Shown here piece by piece: positions 1-12,165 of a stretch of 64,000 nucleotides of DNA. Source of the stretch: Neckera pumila. Its lineage: Eukaryota > Streptophyta > Bryopsida > Hypnales > Neckeraceae. Position numbers and translations under genes: made by a program. Position 1 is the first letter of the stretch, and every line of letters starts with the position of its first letter. The DNA is taken from the NCBI GenBank assembly GCA_963969595.1, contig OZ018417.1, positions 6,140,501 through 6,204,500 of the forward strand, written 5' to 3'. The notes below the pieces were generated by a model, which worked only from the letters and a program-made list of their open reading frames with translations, was not told where the DNA came from and made no database searches.

Positions 1-904
1 AGAAATGGTTTTGACCTCATTTGTTTGGTTGAAACTCATCACTAGGAAGTCTTCCCAACAGGACAATTTTTAAATTTTTTTATAATTATTTTCTCTATTT
101 TTACAAATTAAAACATCAAAGTATGTATACTTTTGAAAAATAAGGAATACAAGCATCATAACATTCATTAGCCTTCAGGGAGGCTGCCTTTCCCTCCCTG
201 AGGTCACATCCACAAAAACTCATCTATTCTGGCACGTGGTGTCAAATATTCCCCTCCATTTTCTTAGGGAGAAGGCAATCTTGAATGTTATGATCACCCA
301 AGTATCACTTGAGTATTGAAGAAGTGGCTCCTTCTCCAAAATGAAAAAAAACACTGCTCCAGGGACCTAGAATTATAAAATAAGCAATATGTTACATTTT
401 CAGGAGAAGAATGAAATATACAAGTCCTGACCTTTTTTTTTACAATATATACAATACCGCCAAACACACTTTTTTCTTTTTTTTTCTTTTTTTTATAAAT
501 AGGGTAGCGTGACTTCAGTTAGAGGAAAATATTAATCTATTGATAAGTTCTTCCAACGTGCACGTGTCCATTTGTGTGACAAAAAAATATTCAAAAATTT
601 GGGATTATCGTTGGATGTGGCTACAACTGGAACAGTCATCGCCGTCAGTTAATGTACAGTAGCTCTACTTAGTCTATTACCGTAGAAGTCGTTGTTGACT
701 TACTGATGTATGTCGTAATTAAGGTACACCAACTAATTAATTGAATTTATGTACACCAACTAATTGAACCCTAAAGTTCCCTTGTGTTAAAAAATGTAAA
801 ATATTTCTTGAAATTGTAAAGAAAAAACAACAAGACAAAATAGTTTCTTTCCAACAAAACTCTGCAATTCATCTTCACTTGAATTTTCAATCTTCAATGG
901 GCAT
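1..904. other. AT-rich region, no gene
   Basis: Nothing coding is recognised. About 140-360 shares short blocks (CATTCATTAG, GAATGTTATGA and neighbours) with 4150-4250 and 5240-5360, so it belongs to a dispersed repeat that the 4452-5028 foldback splits in its other copy. Confidence 0.3.
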
Positions 905-907
905 CAT

Positions 908-1160
908 TACACAAAATAGTGAAATTAGGTTGCCCCACACTAATTTTTCGATAGTCCACACTATAGAAATATTCACTATTTTTGTACAATGATGCATTCA
1001 ATTTAGAGCCATGTGTATGGCATAGATTTGTGTACCAGTTCAAGGCTTGGTTTTGAGAGTGGCATGCGCCTCCATGTGGAACAAGCATTGATGCATGAGG
1101 TAATTTATCTTAGTAAGGCAACCTAATTGACAAGACAACCTAATTTCACTATTTTTTGTA
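908..1160 (+). mobile_element. I-family MITE, copy 1 (TA-flanked)
   Basis: 253 bp with inverted ends TACACAAAATAGTGAAATTA... and its mirror ending in TTGTA. Other copies lie at 1159-1415, 7127-7381 and 51190-51443. No coding capacity. The terminal TA is shared with the adjacent copy. Confidence 0.75.
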
Positions 1161-1415
1161 CAAAAAATAGTGAAATTAGGTTGCCCCATGCTAATTTCTC
1201 GACAATCCACACTATATATATACTACATTATTACATTACAATGATGCATTCAATTCAAAGCTATGTGTATGGCGTAGATTAGTGCACCAGTTCAAGGCTT
1301 GGCTCCAAAGAGTTTGTATGCACCTCCATGTGGACAAGCATTGAGTTATGAGGTAATTTATTTGATAGAAGGCAACCTATGATTGGCAAGGCAACTTAAT
1401 TTCAATATTTTATAT
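1159..1415 (+). mobile_element. I-family MITE, copy 2, abutting copy 1
   Basis: Same family and orientation as copy 1; its left end begins at the TA that ends copy 1. The right end is diverged (ATATTTTATATA). Confidence 0.7.
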
Positions 1416-1535
1416 AACCAGTGCGAAGAGCAATTGCTTTAGGGCTCATTTTTTTTCCCTTGTAACAAATGCAAGTGATATTCATCAATGCTTCTGGTGA
1501 CAAATAAAATTCAACCTTGCCTGATTTCTATCATT

Positions 1536-2403
1536 TTAACCACTAAAGTATCAAGGCCCATTTTTCATCAAAAAACACTCAAAATTGTCATTTCTATAGC
1601 AAAGAGCAAAAAAAAATTAAAATGTGTATTTTGCATATTTAACCATAGGATCTTGTACTACACTAGTGTAAGAATATGTGGAAGAAATTTTAGAAACTTT
1701 GACCGTGTAGATTGCAAGATATTTGCATTTAAAATGAAGGAATCAAGTTTTTTTGCACCTTGGTCAACTACATTTTTTGGCTTTGAACCTTCTTAACTTA
1801 AATTTTTTGCTCTAATGATTTTGAATTTCCAATTTTATATGATGAAGAATTGAATTGAGAATCTAGGAAAAAAAATTCAAAAAAGAAACACTTAGTTTTC
1901 ACTCATTAAAAAACTGTTAAGTAGAAGTAGGTTCAAGATTAAAGGAAAAATTAAATCATTAATAGCTCTAAGATAGCGTTGAAATATACTAATCTCAATG
2001 GTGAGATTGTTCTAGCAAAAAATCTTAATCTTGTGAATTTTTATTTTTTTTAAATTGTCAAAATTGAGTTCAGAATTGAATCCTACAAGTTATTTTTTCA
2101 AAAAGATGCTCTAAAGCTTCCTATGTAGATTAAAATAAAACCTATATGAAACAAATTCTTTAAAATTTAATTTAAAGTTTTTGTGAGGTTTTTTTTTTGC
2201 CTGCCGAACCTAAACTTGAGGTTCTCTTGCCATAACTTTTGCTACCAGGCACCAATTGAAATAAAAATTACATTTTCGGAAAGCTAATGTGATTCTCTAT
2301 TTTCACAAAAAAATTCAAAAAAACTCGACAAATATTGAGACTGTAGGAGCCTGCTCAAAATCCATTTTGTCCCTCGAGGGAACAATGGGACTTTAGAGGT
2401 TAA
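1536..2403 (-). mobile_element. TTAA element, B type
   Basis: 868 bp bounded by TTAACCACTAAAG and CTTTAGAGGTTAA. The interior aligns throughout with the other B copies in reverse orientation. The open frame at 1488-1796 is a by-product of this repeat, not a gene. Confidence 0.8.
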
Positions 2404-3034
2404 TGTTTATTCCAAATCCCAAACCCTAAAAATCCATTGAAAAACATTACATTGAGCCACCATGCAATGTTCACCTTCTAGTCGTTACTGGTCACTTAAA
2501 TCCATACACATAATATACTCTATTTAGGAACTAATACGTGTTTTTTTTACATACATGTGTATATAAAAGAAATTTATAAATAAACTTTAGTTTGAAATAA
2601 CTCTTCAACTTTAATTTATTTTAATTCAAAAAATGCAACTGTGGATGAAGGGATACACAAATTATTTGAATATACAAAACAAAATATGATAAGAATGCAA
2701 TTGTAGGTGAAAAAGATAAACAAAATATTTGAAGCAATAATTATTGCTTCAAGTGTGACATCATGGTTCTATTGATTCTATATCTATATTGAGGCTTCAT
2801 TTTGTAACTTTAATCGTATGATCTCAAAATTCTATGGCTAAGTTGTGTGTTTGTTTATCTCTTCACTAATAACGTATCTTGTATTTGTGAATACAAAAAT
2901 ATATACCACCCAGCAACATTAGTTATGACGTAAAGTTTGTCACTCGGATTAATCTCACATTAATCAAATTAACTTCAATAATGTTTTATTCCCAATTATA
3001 TTACTATGTGTCATAGGAAATAACAATCATGATA
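2404..3034. other. AT-rich spacer, no gene
   Basis: No coding signal and no repeat recognised. Confidence 0.3.
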
Positions 3035-3313
3035 TTAACCCCTAAAGGACCAAACATCGTTTTTTGGCAACATAGCGATTTTGGGCAGCTAACTACAAAT
3101 GGGGGACTTTTTTTTTCTTTGGAAATTTCACACAACATATGACCAGGGAGTAGCTTTAAGGTCCAACATTTTTTATAACTTTTTAACCGTGTAGTCAAAA
3201 GTCATGAAAATTGTTGGACCTGAAAGCTACTCCTTGGACACATCTTGTGTGAAAACTTCAAAGAATATCTCACCAAGTATTCTTTGTAAAAAAATTTGTA
3301 ACCTTAGAAGGGA
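3035..3313 (+). mobile_element. TTAA element, A type, broken copy containing a foldback
   Basis: Begins TTAACCCCTAAAGGACC and follows the A-type left end for about 150 bp. The next 80 bp are an inverted copy of the segment before it (3123-3183 against 3205-3268), after which A-type similarity stops at a LINE tail. Confidence 0.6.
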
Positions 3314-3830
3314 TTTTTTTTTTTTGAACAAATGGGAAACCTACTGCATTAAAAGAAACCAAAGAACAACATCCAAGTCAAAATAGCTGGACAAAAGAGC
3401 CAAATAAGAACAGCCCAAAATGAAAGAACAAAAGAACCAAAAGACCACTAGAAGAAAGAGCACTCAGAAGGCCACAGCCTGTTCCAGGACACTTCTTTAT
3501 CGCTCCTCCTATAAGCCCCTACTATGAGCCTCATTAGAGAGCCTAGGGTGATGGTGTGCACTACACATGGCCTTCATATGTGCCGCCGTCCCGCGTCTAA
3601 GAGTGCTTCCCACAGTGCTTGTTGACAGTTGGCTTTAGGCCAAGAAGCATTGGCAAACACCTTACTATTACAAGAAATCCACATGATCCATAATGCTTGA
3701 CCTCTAAGTAGAGTCCAAATAATCCTAAGGCTGGTAAATCTACGTGGAACTTGGTTCCAATTAGAGGGGATTTGGGGGCCTTGAAGGGCTACAAGTTCCC
3801 TTGCGTCCCACACTGTGGGAATGCAGTTGT
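3314..3830 (-). mobile_element. LINE 3' end (zf-RVT tail region)
   Basis: In minus orientation the last part of a LINE open frame (residues such as TLLRGQALWIMWISCNSKVF and ALWEALLDAGRR) is followed by a non-coding tail ending GCAGTAGGTTTCCCATTTG and a 12-base poly(A). A similar tail occurs at 48316-48720. The coding resemblance to the C-terminal part of plant LINE reverse transcriptases is from memory. Confidence 0.6.
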
Positions 3831-4070
3831 AGCAGCTGGCTAATGTGGCACAGGTATTGCTATGTCATCTTTGAAAATATATAAATAAATAAATTTTTGC
3901 TTAAAATGATATATGAAAAAGTGTATTTAATTTTTTTAATTTTTTTAATAAATGTTTTCTGACAGCCCATATCGCTATTCACATAATCAGGCCAGATTGG
4001 AGAACAAGCCTGAAACGCCCCTCCAAGGCCCTCAAATCTCTTCCAATGCGCTTTTTTTAGCAAAAATTTG
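3813..4070 (-). repeat. O-family dispersed repeat, copy 1
   Basis: Contains an inverted match to 30775-31025, including GCCTGATTATGTGAATAGCG. No coding frame; nature unknown. Confidence 0.5.
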
Positions 4071-4451
4071 CTCAATTAAAAAAACTTGCCTAGAAATGCA
4101 TCCAATGGAGACTACAAAAATAAGAGAACACTAGTAATAAGACTCTGACAAGGAAGAATTGAACATAATATTCATTAGCATTCAGTGAGACTGCCTTTTA
4201 CTCTCCGGAGTCCTCATCCACGAATTTCATCCACATATTATTAATGTAAGCTTTAGTACCGAGACAATGGCAGTACATTTATGGTTTGTTCCTTTTTTTT
4301 GGCTAATTGTAGGACAAAATATACAAACAACAAATAATTATAAAGATAGATGGTTTGTCAAAACCCAAGAAATCCATTGAGTATTATACCAATGAAATCT
4401 ATCCATTTGCCATAAATCACTTATTTTGAGTTTTTGATAGAAAAAAGACGC

Positions 4452-5028
4452 TCTTTATGTATACTTGGGGTGGTAGGAGGTAAAACAATCCATGTGGGAT
4501 ATGTAATTTAGAGTTTGTAATTTCTCAACCGCTCATAGTTAAGTCTAAAGTAGGAGTTGTGTTTAAACTATAATTACAAACCTCATTTAGGCATAGTGGA
4601 ATAACTTTTTTCAAAAAAGTTTGAACTAAAAAAAGTTGAGGAATGAAGTTAAGTTTCATTTCCAAATTTTTTTTTGAGATTTAGATCTTCCACACAAAAG
4701 TTATGGACAAATTTCAGAGAGGATGTATGAAAACGTCAAAAAAAAATCCTTTCCGACCCTCTATGAAATTTGTCCATAACTTTTGAGTGGAAGATCTAAA
4801 TCTCAAACGAGTTTTTGGAGATGAAACTTAACTTGATTTACTAACTTATTTCAGTTCATAGTATTTTGAAAAAAGTTATTCTACTATGCCTAAATGAGGT
4901 CTAAAATTATAGTTTTAACACAATTCCTAATTTAGACTTAACTGTGAGTAGTTGAGAAACTACAAATTCTAAATTACATATCCCACATGGATTGTTCTAC
5001 CTCCTACCACCCCATGTTTACATAAAGA
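4452..5028. mobile_element. Long foldback (inverted-repeat) element, 577 bp
   Basis: Two arms of roughly 270-285 bp, 4452-4725 and 4755-5028, are inverted copies of each other and separated by about 30 bp. The outer ends read CTTTATGTATACTTGGGGTGG and its mirror CCACCCCATG...ACATAAAG. Arm identity looks high, with small differences. A transcript across it would form a long hairpin. It splits a dispersed repeat also seen at 140-360. Confidence 0.8.
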
Positions 5029-5607
5029 ATTGTCATCTAATTCCAGATCACAAAATATGAATGGTTTACAAAATGATGTGATGGAATTCAACCATTGAAA
5101 TTATTGACCTCAATGAATTGATTGACATTTTGTTTAAAGCTTTTTTTTCTAGTATTGTTTAAATTGAAGGTGTTCAATTTCCCAGTAACCCAATTGTGCA
5201 GTCATGACCTTGGCACTGAGCAAAAGTTTGACATTATTGATGTGTGGCCATTTAGCTAATTTGGGTGTGGAATATTCCACACCATTTCATCCCTCGACAT
5301 CATTTTGTCCGCAGGAAGGCAATTGCTCTGACTGCTATTGAATGTTATGAAGATCGTGCGGCTTGTCACCTGAATATCTGAACTTATTATGCTTTTACCT
5401 TCAAGGAGTAAACAAATCTCAAATTGCAATAAAACTAAAACTTTTACCAATGGAAAGAAAATGAATAAAAATACCAAAACATTTTCCACATGTCATTACT
5501 ACAATAGAGCCTCTCTAAAAGCATCTGTAATGCATGCTCTACAAAAAAAACTAAACTGTAATGGCAATTAAACACAGGGCCAGAAAACAAAGCTTGCACA
5601 ATGAAGG

Positions 5608-5958
5608 GTGCTATTAGGCAGAGGTGCCCTAATGCATGGCTGGTTTAGTGGAGATTATCTGGTAGCTACGTTTGGGATTGAAGATGAACAAGGCCCTCGA
5701 GTATTGTGTGGGCAACAAGCGCCCTCCGATCTTGTGCATCACCTTCATTCTTGGGATTTTGATTCGCGTAACGTCATGATGACCAAGAATTTCAACTTCG
5801 CGAGACACTTAGAGGGACAAGCGAAAAGATCAAAAATGTCGGTCCCGCGCGGTCGCATATCAAGGTCATGGAACAACAACCTCCCATCACGGTTGCATTG
5901 GAGAGCAAATTTAATTACAAATCACTTTGCAAATTATATAGTGTCAACACTCTCTTAG
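5608..5958 (+). other. Open frame of 116 codons, unrecognised
   Basis: The only GC-richer open frame in 5030-6035 (residues include HGWFSGDYLVATFGIEDEQG). It matches no family I recognise, has no clear start context or neighbouring exons, and is surrounded by repeats. It may be a relic of a transposon or gene exon. The rest of 5030-6035 shows nothing. Confidence 0.2.
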
Positions 5959-6035
5959 CTGACGGAAGCATTGTGGATGCTCTACTAAGGTAATGTTGAC
6001 TGCCCAATTCTAACATGGGCCGCATATAAATGTTA

Positions 6036-6966
6036 TTAACTCCTAAAGTCTCAAGGCCATTGTTTTGTCAGAAAACACTCAAAACTGCCATTTTTGCTGC
6101 ATTTGCTCAAGATAATATAAAAAAATATATTATTTTTAGACCATTTCTAATTGTAAGATCTTGTACTTGACTTGTATCAGATCATGTAGTTGAAATTCCA
6201 TGAAGTTTGATTGTACATATTGAAAGGTTTTTGCATTCAAAGTTGGAAAAACAATTTGAACAGTGTTTTTGCAATTTCAGTACACTTTGACCGTCATTTT
6301 TAGAATTTTTTGCAGTAGAGGCTTTGAATTTAAAAACTTTACATCAAAAAATTGAATTGAACGTCTAGAAAATAAAAAAATTTAAATCTACGTTTGATTT
6401 CTGTTCTTAAAAAAATTGTTAAGTAGAAGTAGGTCTAATATTGAAGGAAAAACTAAATTGTTAATAGCTTGAAGAAGGAATTGAAACACAATAATTCCAA
6501 TAATGAGATTGTTATTGCAAGCATACTTAACTTTGTCAAAAATATGTGTATAAATATTTTTTTAATTGTAAAAATTGCGTTAAAAAAAATCCTGTAAGGA
6601 ATTTTTTGAAGAAGATGCTTAGATTGCCATAAAAACAAGCCTATCTATAACTTGTCTTCACTATTCCAAATAGAATAAGTCAAAGCTTCACATATAGGCA
6701 AAAATTTAAGAATTAAAATAAATAACTATGTTGAATTTTTGTGATTCTTTTGGTGTTGCTCGCCGATCACGTACTGTTTTTGGCTTATTGTGGCATGACT
6801 TTTCTCCCGGGCACCGATCGAAGTAAAAATTATATTCCCAAAAGTCCTATATGTTTTTTTAGCTTCACAAAAAGTTTCAAAAATTTGTGATGAATATTGA
6901 GACCGCATGAGCCTACCCCAAGTCTCATTTTGGACCCTATAGGGTCAATGGGACTTTAGGGGTTAA
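6036..6966 (-). mobile_element. TTAA element, B type
   Basis: 931 bp, ends TTAACTCCTAAAG and CTTTAGGGGTTAA; full-length B copy in reverse orientation. Confidence 0.85.
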
Positions 6967-7126
6967 TGCAAATGACCCTCCCTAATGTAATATAATCATT
7001 CTTGGTTCCAACCCAGTTATGGGCCTATTACTTTAGAGAAGTTTAATTGTAACATCAATAATTCACTTGGTGAAAGAAAAAAAGATAACTTGGGGCCATA
7101 AAGCCCATATGCAATCAATCTAACTC

Positions 7127-7381
7127 TATAGAATAGTGAAATTAGGTTGACCCTCACTAATTTATCAACATTTTACACTACATGAGCATTTATTGATACT
7201 CTACAAGGATGCAATAATTTTCATCAACCCGGATCCACGTGTGTAGCATAGGCTAGTGCACTGGTTTAGGGCCTCATTCAAAGAGTCACATGTGCCTCCA
7301 CGTGGACAAGCGATGAGTCATGAAGTGTCTTTTATGAGTAATTCAATCTAATTATGAAGGTGATCTAATTTCACTTTTGTA
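7127..7381 (+). mobile_element. I-family MITE, copy 3
   Basis: About 255 bp, left end ATAGTGAAATTAGGTTG and right end AATTTCACTTTTGTA. Diverged but aligned to copy 1 throughout. Confidence 0.7.
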
Positions 7382-7598
7382 TGTAAATCATGTAGTGGTA
7401 GAGATTTTGAAGGGACTTAACTAGTTAATTCAAGAATTAAGGTTGGTTGAGGAGCCCTATAAGACAATTTAATTCAATGTGGTGGTGTCTCCTTTTCAAG
7501 GATACAAAAAGGATCCTTGTATGCACATGACATGTAAATGGCCTTTTAGACATATTCCTACAGTCTCAATTATTGTCATGATTATTTGAAACTTTTTC

Positions 7599-8511
7599 TT
7601 AACCCCTAAAGCCTTTGGGGGACAAATGGGATTTTGGGCAGGTAAATAATGGCTGAAATTTTGTTGTGATTTTCCGAAATTTTTTTGTAAGATAGAAAAA
7701 TTGCTAAGCTTTGTAAGAATATAATTTTTTTTTCAATTGGTGCCTGGGAAAAAAAGTTAGGCCCAAATAAGCTCAAAATAAGGGATGCAGGCAACAAAAA
7801 AAATTTGCAAATTTTTTTTTTAGTCTTTTTAGTTTTTTTTTTCTTATAGATTAAACTTTTTTCTATCTGGAAAGCTTTGATTCATTTTGTTTGGATTTTT
7901 TATGAGAAATTTATGGACAATCTTGTTTTTTGGGCATTTAGAGCATCTTCCTAAAAAAAATAACTTGTAGGATTCATTTCTGAATGCAATTTTGTACAAT
8001 TTTAAAAAAAAAAAGTTCCACAAGCTTTAGTTTTTTTGCTAGAACAATCTCACCATTGGAATTAGTGCTTTCTAATTCCATATAAAAGATATTAATATTT
8101 TAGATCTTCCTTCTATCTTGTACCTATTTCTACTTAACAATTTTTTTAGTAATGAAAATTTAGTTTTTTTAGATTTTTTTTCCCCTAGATTCTCAACTCA
8201 ATTTTCTACTATAAAGATTTAAAGCTCAAACTCTATAGTGCAAAAAATTTAAGTTAAAAATGTTCAAAGTCATAAAATCTAGTCCCTCAATGTATTGAAA
8301 AAATTATTTTTCCACTTTAAACGCAATTATCTTGCAATCTATGTGGTCGAAAACTCTGAAATTTTTTCCACACATTCTCGTACTAGTTAGGTGTAAGATC
8401 CTATGGTTAGATGTGCAAAAAAAAAATTCAAATTTTTTACTCTTTGCTATAGAAATGGTAGTTTTGAATGTTTTTTGGCACAAAAAAAGACCTTGGGCCT
8501 ATAGGGGTTAA
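7599..8511 (+). mobile_element. TTAA element, B type
   Basis: 913 bp, ends TTAACCCCTAAAG and TATAGGGGTTAA. The left end carries a small hairpin around the GGGGGACAAATGGG segment, typical of B copies. Confidence 0.85.
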
Positions 8512-8512
8512 T

Positions 8513-9012
8513 GTAGAAAAATATATTAGCTTTTTAGGAATATGATCTTTATTACCATTGGTGAGCAAGAGAAAAAGTTATGCCATCCTACACACAATTT
8601 TCACCTCGCTGAGCAACAAAAGAAATCTACATTAATTTGACATAATTAAAAAAATAAATTATAGACAATATTTTTGTTTGCATAGAAAGCTTTGATTCAT
8701 TCTATATCATACCTATTACTATACAACAATCTTCTAAAGAATGAAAATGAAGTGTTCTTTATTTTAGTTTTTTTTGTCTAGATTCTCAATTCAATCCTTC
8801 ATGATAAATTTATTTTAATTCATATTCCATTAGTAGTGCAAAAAAATTAAATTAAGATGGTTTGAAGTCAAATAATCTAATTGCACAAGGTACAGAAAAA
8901 ACTTCTTTCCTTCACTTCAAATGTAGATACCTTCCAATCTATGCTGCGAAAGTTACTAAATTTTTTTTCCACATCCTTCCACTACTCAATCTAGCACAAG
9001 CAATCCTACAAT
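8513..9012 (+). mobile_element. TTAA element, B type, truncated tandem copy
   Basis: Diverged B interior directly following a full B copy and lacking both ends; it stops at the K-family MITE at 9013. Confidence 0.6.
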
Positions 9013-9457
9013 TAAGGTAAACCAACCCATTGTGGTCAAACTTTGGAGTCCACCCTCATGCTATTGTTGAAATTTTTCAAATTTTTTCCCACACGAAGAT
9101 AAGTGTGAGAGATAGTGAGGACATTTGAAATTATACTTTTTGAACCAAGTATGAATTAGTTCTGAATTTTTGAAGTGATCAGTCCATAGGGGTCTGTAGG
9201 CCACCTCATGACCAACAAAATCTAAATCCAATATGGTCATCTTCCTACCCAATGCAGTCACAACATTTTCAAACATAAAAAAACCTACAAAATCAATTTT
9301 ACAAAGAGTTTTACACTGAAAAGTTGGAAGTACCTGTTGAGGTCACTAATTATTCTATAACTACCATATAAGGCATTGATTGTGGTCTAAAAAACCACAA
9401 TGGAATCATTAGGTGTCCACTATAGGCCATTTGACCGCAATGGGGTCTTTTACTTTA
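9013..9457 (-). mobile_element. K-family MITE, copy 1 (445 bp)
   Basis: Inverted ends TAAGGTAAA... and ...GACCGCAATGGGGTCTTTTA. Exactly the same length as copies at 43743-44187 and 50747-51191. The open frame at 9061-9276 is conserved between copies only because the repeat is. Confidence 0.8.
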
Positions 9458-9938
9458 GATATATCCCCAAAAATTTGCTTATCATAGTTTTTATCATAGT
9501 TTTTATCGAAGAAAAGAAAAGGCCCGTGGTCCTTTCCGGTCTCAATGTCCTAGAGTCATGTCAAATCAACCAGTTGAACGTACCATTGGAGAAACCACCC
9601 GACTCACTAGTCAGTACAGTACTGTCCTACAGGCCATATGGAATTCACATGTTTTGCCATGCTTGAAATGTAAGGTAAAGCACCTTGGAAGGGCCATCCT
9701 GGTGGTCCCTTTTTTCGGAAAGATTCCATGATTCAAACATGCTGAAGGAAACATTGGAACCTGCATTTCAGCACATGGTTAATAACACCACATCTTATTA
9801 TTTGTCAAAATCGATGGACGGACGGACGGACCGCTCCTGCTCCGTTCAATGTGCCTGCCACCATTGGTGACTGGTCGCAAGCGGCATCATTGGGCCTTGA
9901 CTGACCAACCTCTCTCGGATACCAGACCAAGCTCTCTT
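9458..9938. other. Spacer, no gene recognised
   Basis: GC-richer than its surroundings, with a GGAC tandem at about 9816-9830. Open frames here resemble nothing known. Confidence 0.25.
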
Positions 9939-10215
9939 GGCAGGACGCTAAATCCGTCCCACGAAGGTGGGCCCAGCAGGCTGGATTTACTCCCGGGGAA
10001 AATGCAGGAATTTTTTATTTGTCACAATTTTTTTTTTTTGCAAATTTAGAATTCATATTTGCAATCAGAGGCCCCAAATTAGCTAGGGGAGCGGGGGTAG
10101 AAAGTATCCCTAGCCACGGCTGAAATATAAGGGGCTTTTTTTTGCTTTTACCCCCCAAGAACCCCTAATTTACCCTACTGGTCCCACCTTTGTGGAACGG
10201 ATTTAGCATCTTGCC
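9939..10215. mobile_element. H-family MITE, copy 1
   Basis: 277 bp with long imperfect inverted ends of about 42 bp (GGCAGGACGCTAAATCC against GGCAAGATGCTAAATCC). CTCTCT occurs at both flanks and may be the target duplication. A second copy at 34444-35532 is split by another transposon. Confidence 0.7.
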
Positions 10216-10338
10216 CTCTCTCAGATATCAAGATCTCTCTTTGATATCAAGACCTTTCTTGGACAATATTTTTTTGTTTTTAAAATTTAAAATTTTAATT
10301 CTCTTGGATAACTTGATAAGTTGGCCAGCTAGACGTAT

Positions 10339-10624
10339 TCAGGTAACTACACCTAAAATCGCACAATGGGTATAATTGCCTAAAATGTACTCCCACTATT
10401 GACATATGACTCTACAATCGCTTTTGGGTACACCTATTCTCAGCACTTTGGAAATTTGTAATTTATTCACACGGTGTCCAAAAAATGCATTCTAAGAGAA
10501 TTTGAAATACCCTTTTTGACTATGAATGGGACCACCCCACAATTTTTTTTTTCAATATATTAGTGAAAACCATGCTGAATCATGCTGAATTGCTTAACTG
10601 TGCGATTTAAGGTCAGTTACCTTA
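10339..10624 (+). mobile_element. L-family MITE, copy 1
   Basis: 286 bp with inverted ends AGGTAACTACACCTAAAATC and its mirror. A reversed copy lies at 58278-58551 and a fragment at 17056-17102. Confidence 0.6.
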
Positions 10625-12160
10625 CCTTACCCCAGTTTTTCTTTGGATACTGCTTGGTGTGCAAGTCAAACCCTGTTGGAATAGTGCCCAGCACATGACA
10701 CGGAATCTAATTTGTTTTCCAAGATGGCCAGTTTGGGGTCTCGCCCAGTCCAAAGTCTCGGTGTCATTGTGCGCCCATTTTGAAATATTTTTTTATAGGG
10801 CTCTGGGAAAGTGAATGAGTGAGAGCTGGTCTCCAACACGGCCCCAGATATGTGGACATTGCCCTTCTGTTATTGATGGGGGTGGCCGGGGGACTCGGGG
10901 AAGCGGGAACTTATCCACTACGGCCGGACATGCTCGCTTATTAGGTTTTGCCCTTTTTCCTGAGGCCTGAGGAGAGGATGGTCGTTTTATGTGTGTGGTA
11001 CGGTACTCTTGAGTGCACATAGGGGCCACAGTGTAAAAAGTATCTCCTATTTGAAGGTTTCATGGAAGGGAAGGAGGATGCAGGAAGTCCATAAAGCAAC
11101 TATACTCTGAAACAGCGGTTATGTTTACCAATGAGGCAGCACGGGTCCCTTTTGCATCCTTAAAAAACAAAACATACTCATAACATTGTTTACCAATGAG
11201 GCGGCAAGGGTCCCTTTTGCATCTTTGAAAAAGGCCTTCTACAGTGAACAAAATTGTCTTGTTGATGGCTCCTTAGCCAACCCCAATCCTTGAATTAATT
11301 GATAAGTCTGATGCATGTATCTAAAAGCATTGGTACCTTTCCAACATGGAGAAGATCATTGTCTAGTTATACAATGTTATGAGTACATAAGAATCAATTG
11401 GATTCATGAATATATATCCAAGGATAAAGTAGTATGTTCGAAAAGCAACCGTGTTCCAAATGCGACCTCATTAATGACGGTAATAGATATTTCAAAGAAC
11501 ATGTCATTCATTCCTAGATAGGGGACACATTTAGAACATGCTTGATTTACGGACCTCCTACCCTAGATGTTTTAACCCTTGAAGGATGCCGAGGTGTTGG
11601 AGAGATGATTTTTTTGGTTCTTGTAGGAACTCAGAGTGCACCTATAGGTTCAAAAATTAAAACTATTTGTTTACTAAGTATGCATTACCAAGGTGGCAAT
11701 CTTCCAGAGTTAAGTGACCTGTGTGATTTGAACTTCAAAATTGATAACTAAATTCGTGAAAATGCAAAGAATATGAAACAACTTGGGCCGCCAATTCCAT
11801 TTTTTTCTTTTCAAGAAAGCTCACAAAAATATATTTCAATAAGTCTATCCCAAATTTGCAAATCAATTAGTAAATGGTCACCTTACCACAATTCTCTCAT
11901 GGTCCAGTCACTTTTTTCTTTGTGGTGAAATTTGACCAACTCTGATTGATTTGGGTCTATAGAGCCACATCCCTCATAATATTCTCAAGTGAAATGTAGA
12001 CAATGTAAGGCCCCCAAAAATCAGGCCAATGGCCAATGGTAAATATTGCAACTCTATCAGGATGACTGACCTATTTCCAATCACTTAAGCAGTTCAACGT
12101 ATCTCTGGTATGGGGAAGGTTGAGGAAAAAAATTCTCATGTACAGAAATAGATTTAAGAG
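10625..12160. other. Region left of the copia element, no gene recognised
   Basis: Mixed-composition sequence. A 40-bp block beginning GTTTACCAATGAGGC is repeated at about 11127 and 11189. Open frames of 60-80 codons on both strands match nothing known to me. A short N-family fragment lies near 12070-12110. Confidence 0.25.
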
Positions 12161-12165
12161 GGATT

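Noticed and set aside
9061..9276. Frame MFENVVTALGRKMTILD..., also found at 43924-44208
   Set aside because: Both lie inside K-family MITE copies; conservation reflects the repeat, and the third copy does not keep the frame.
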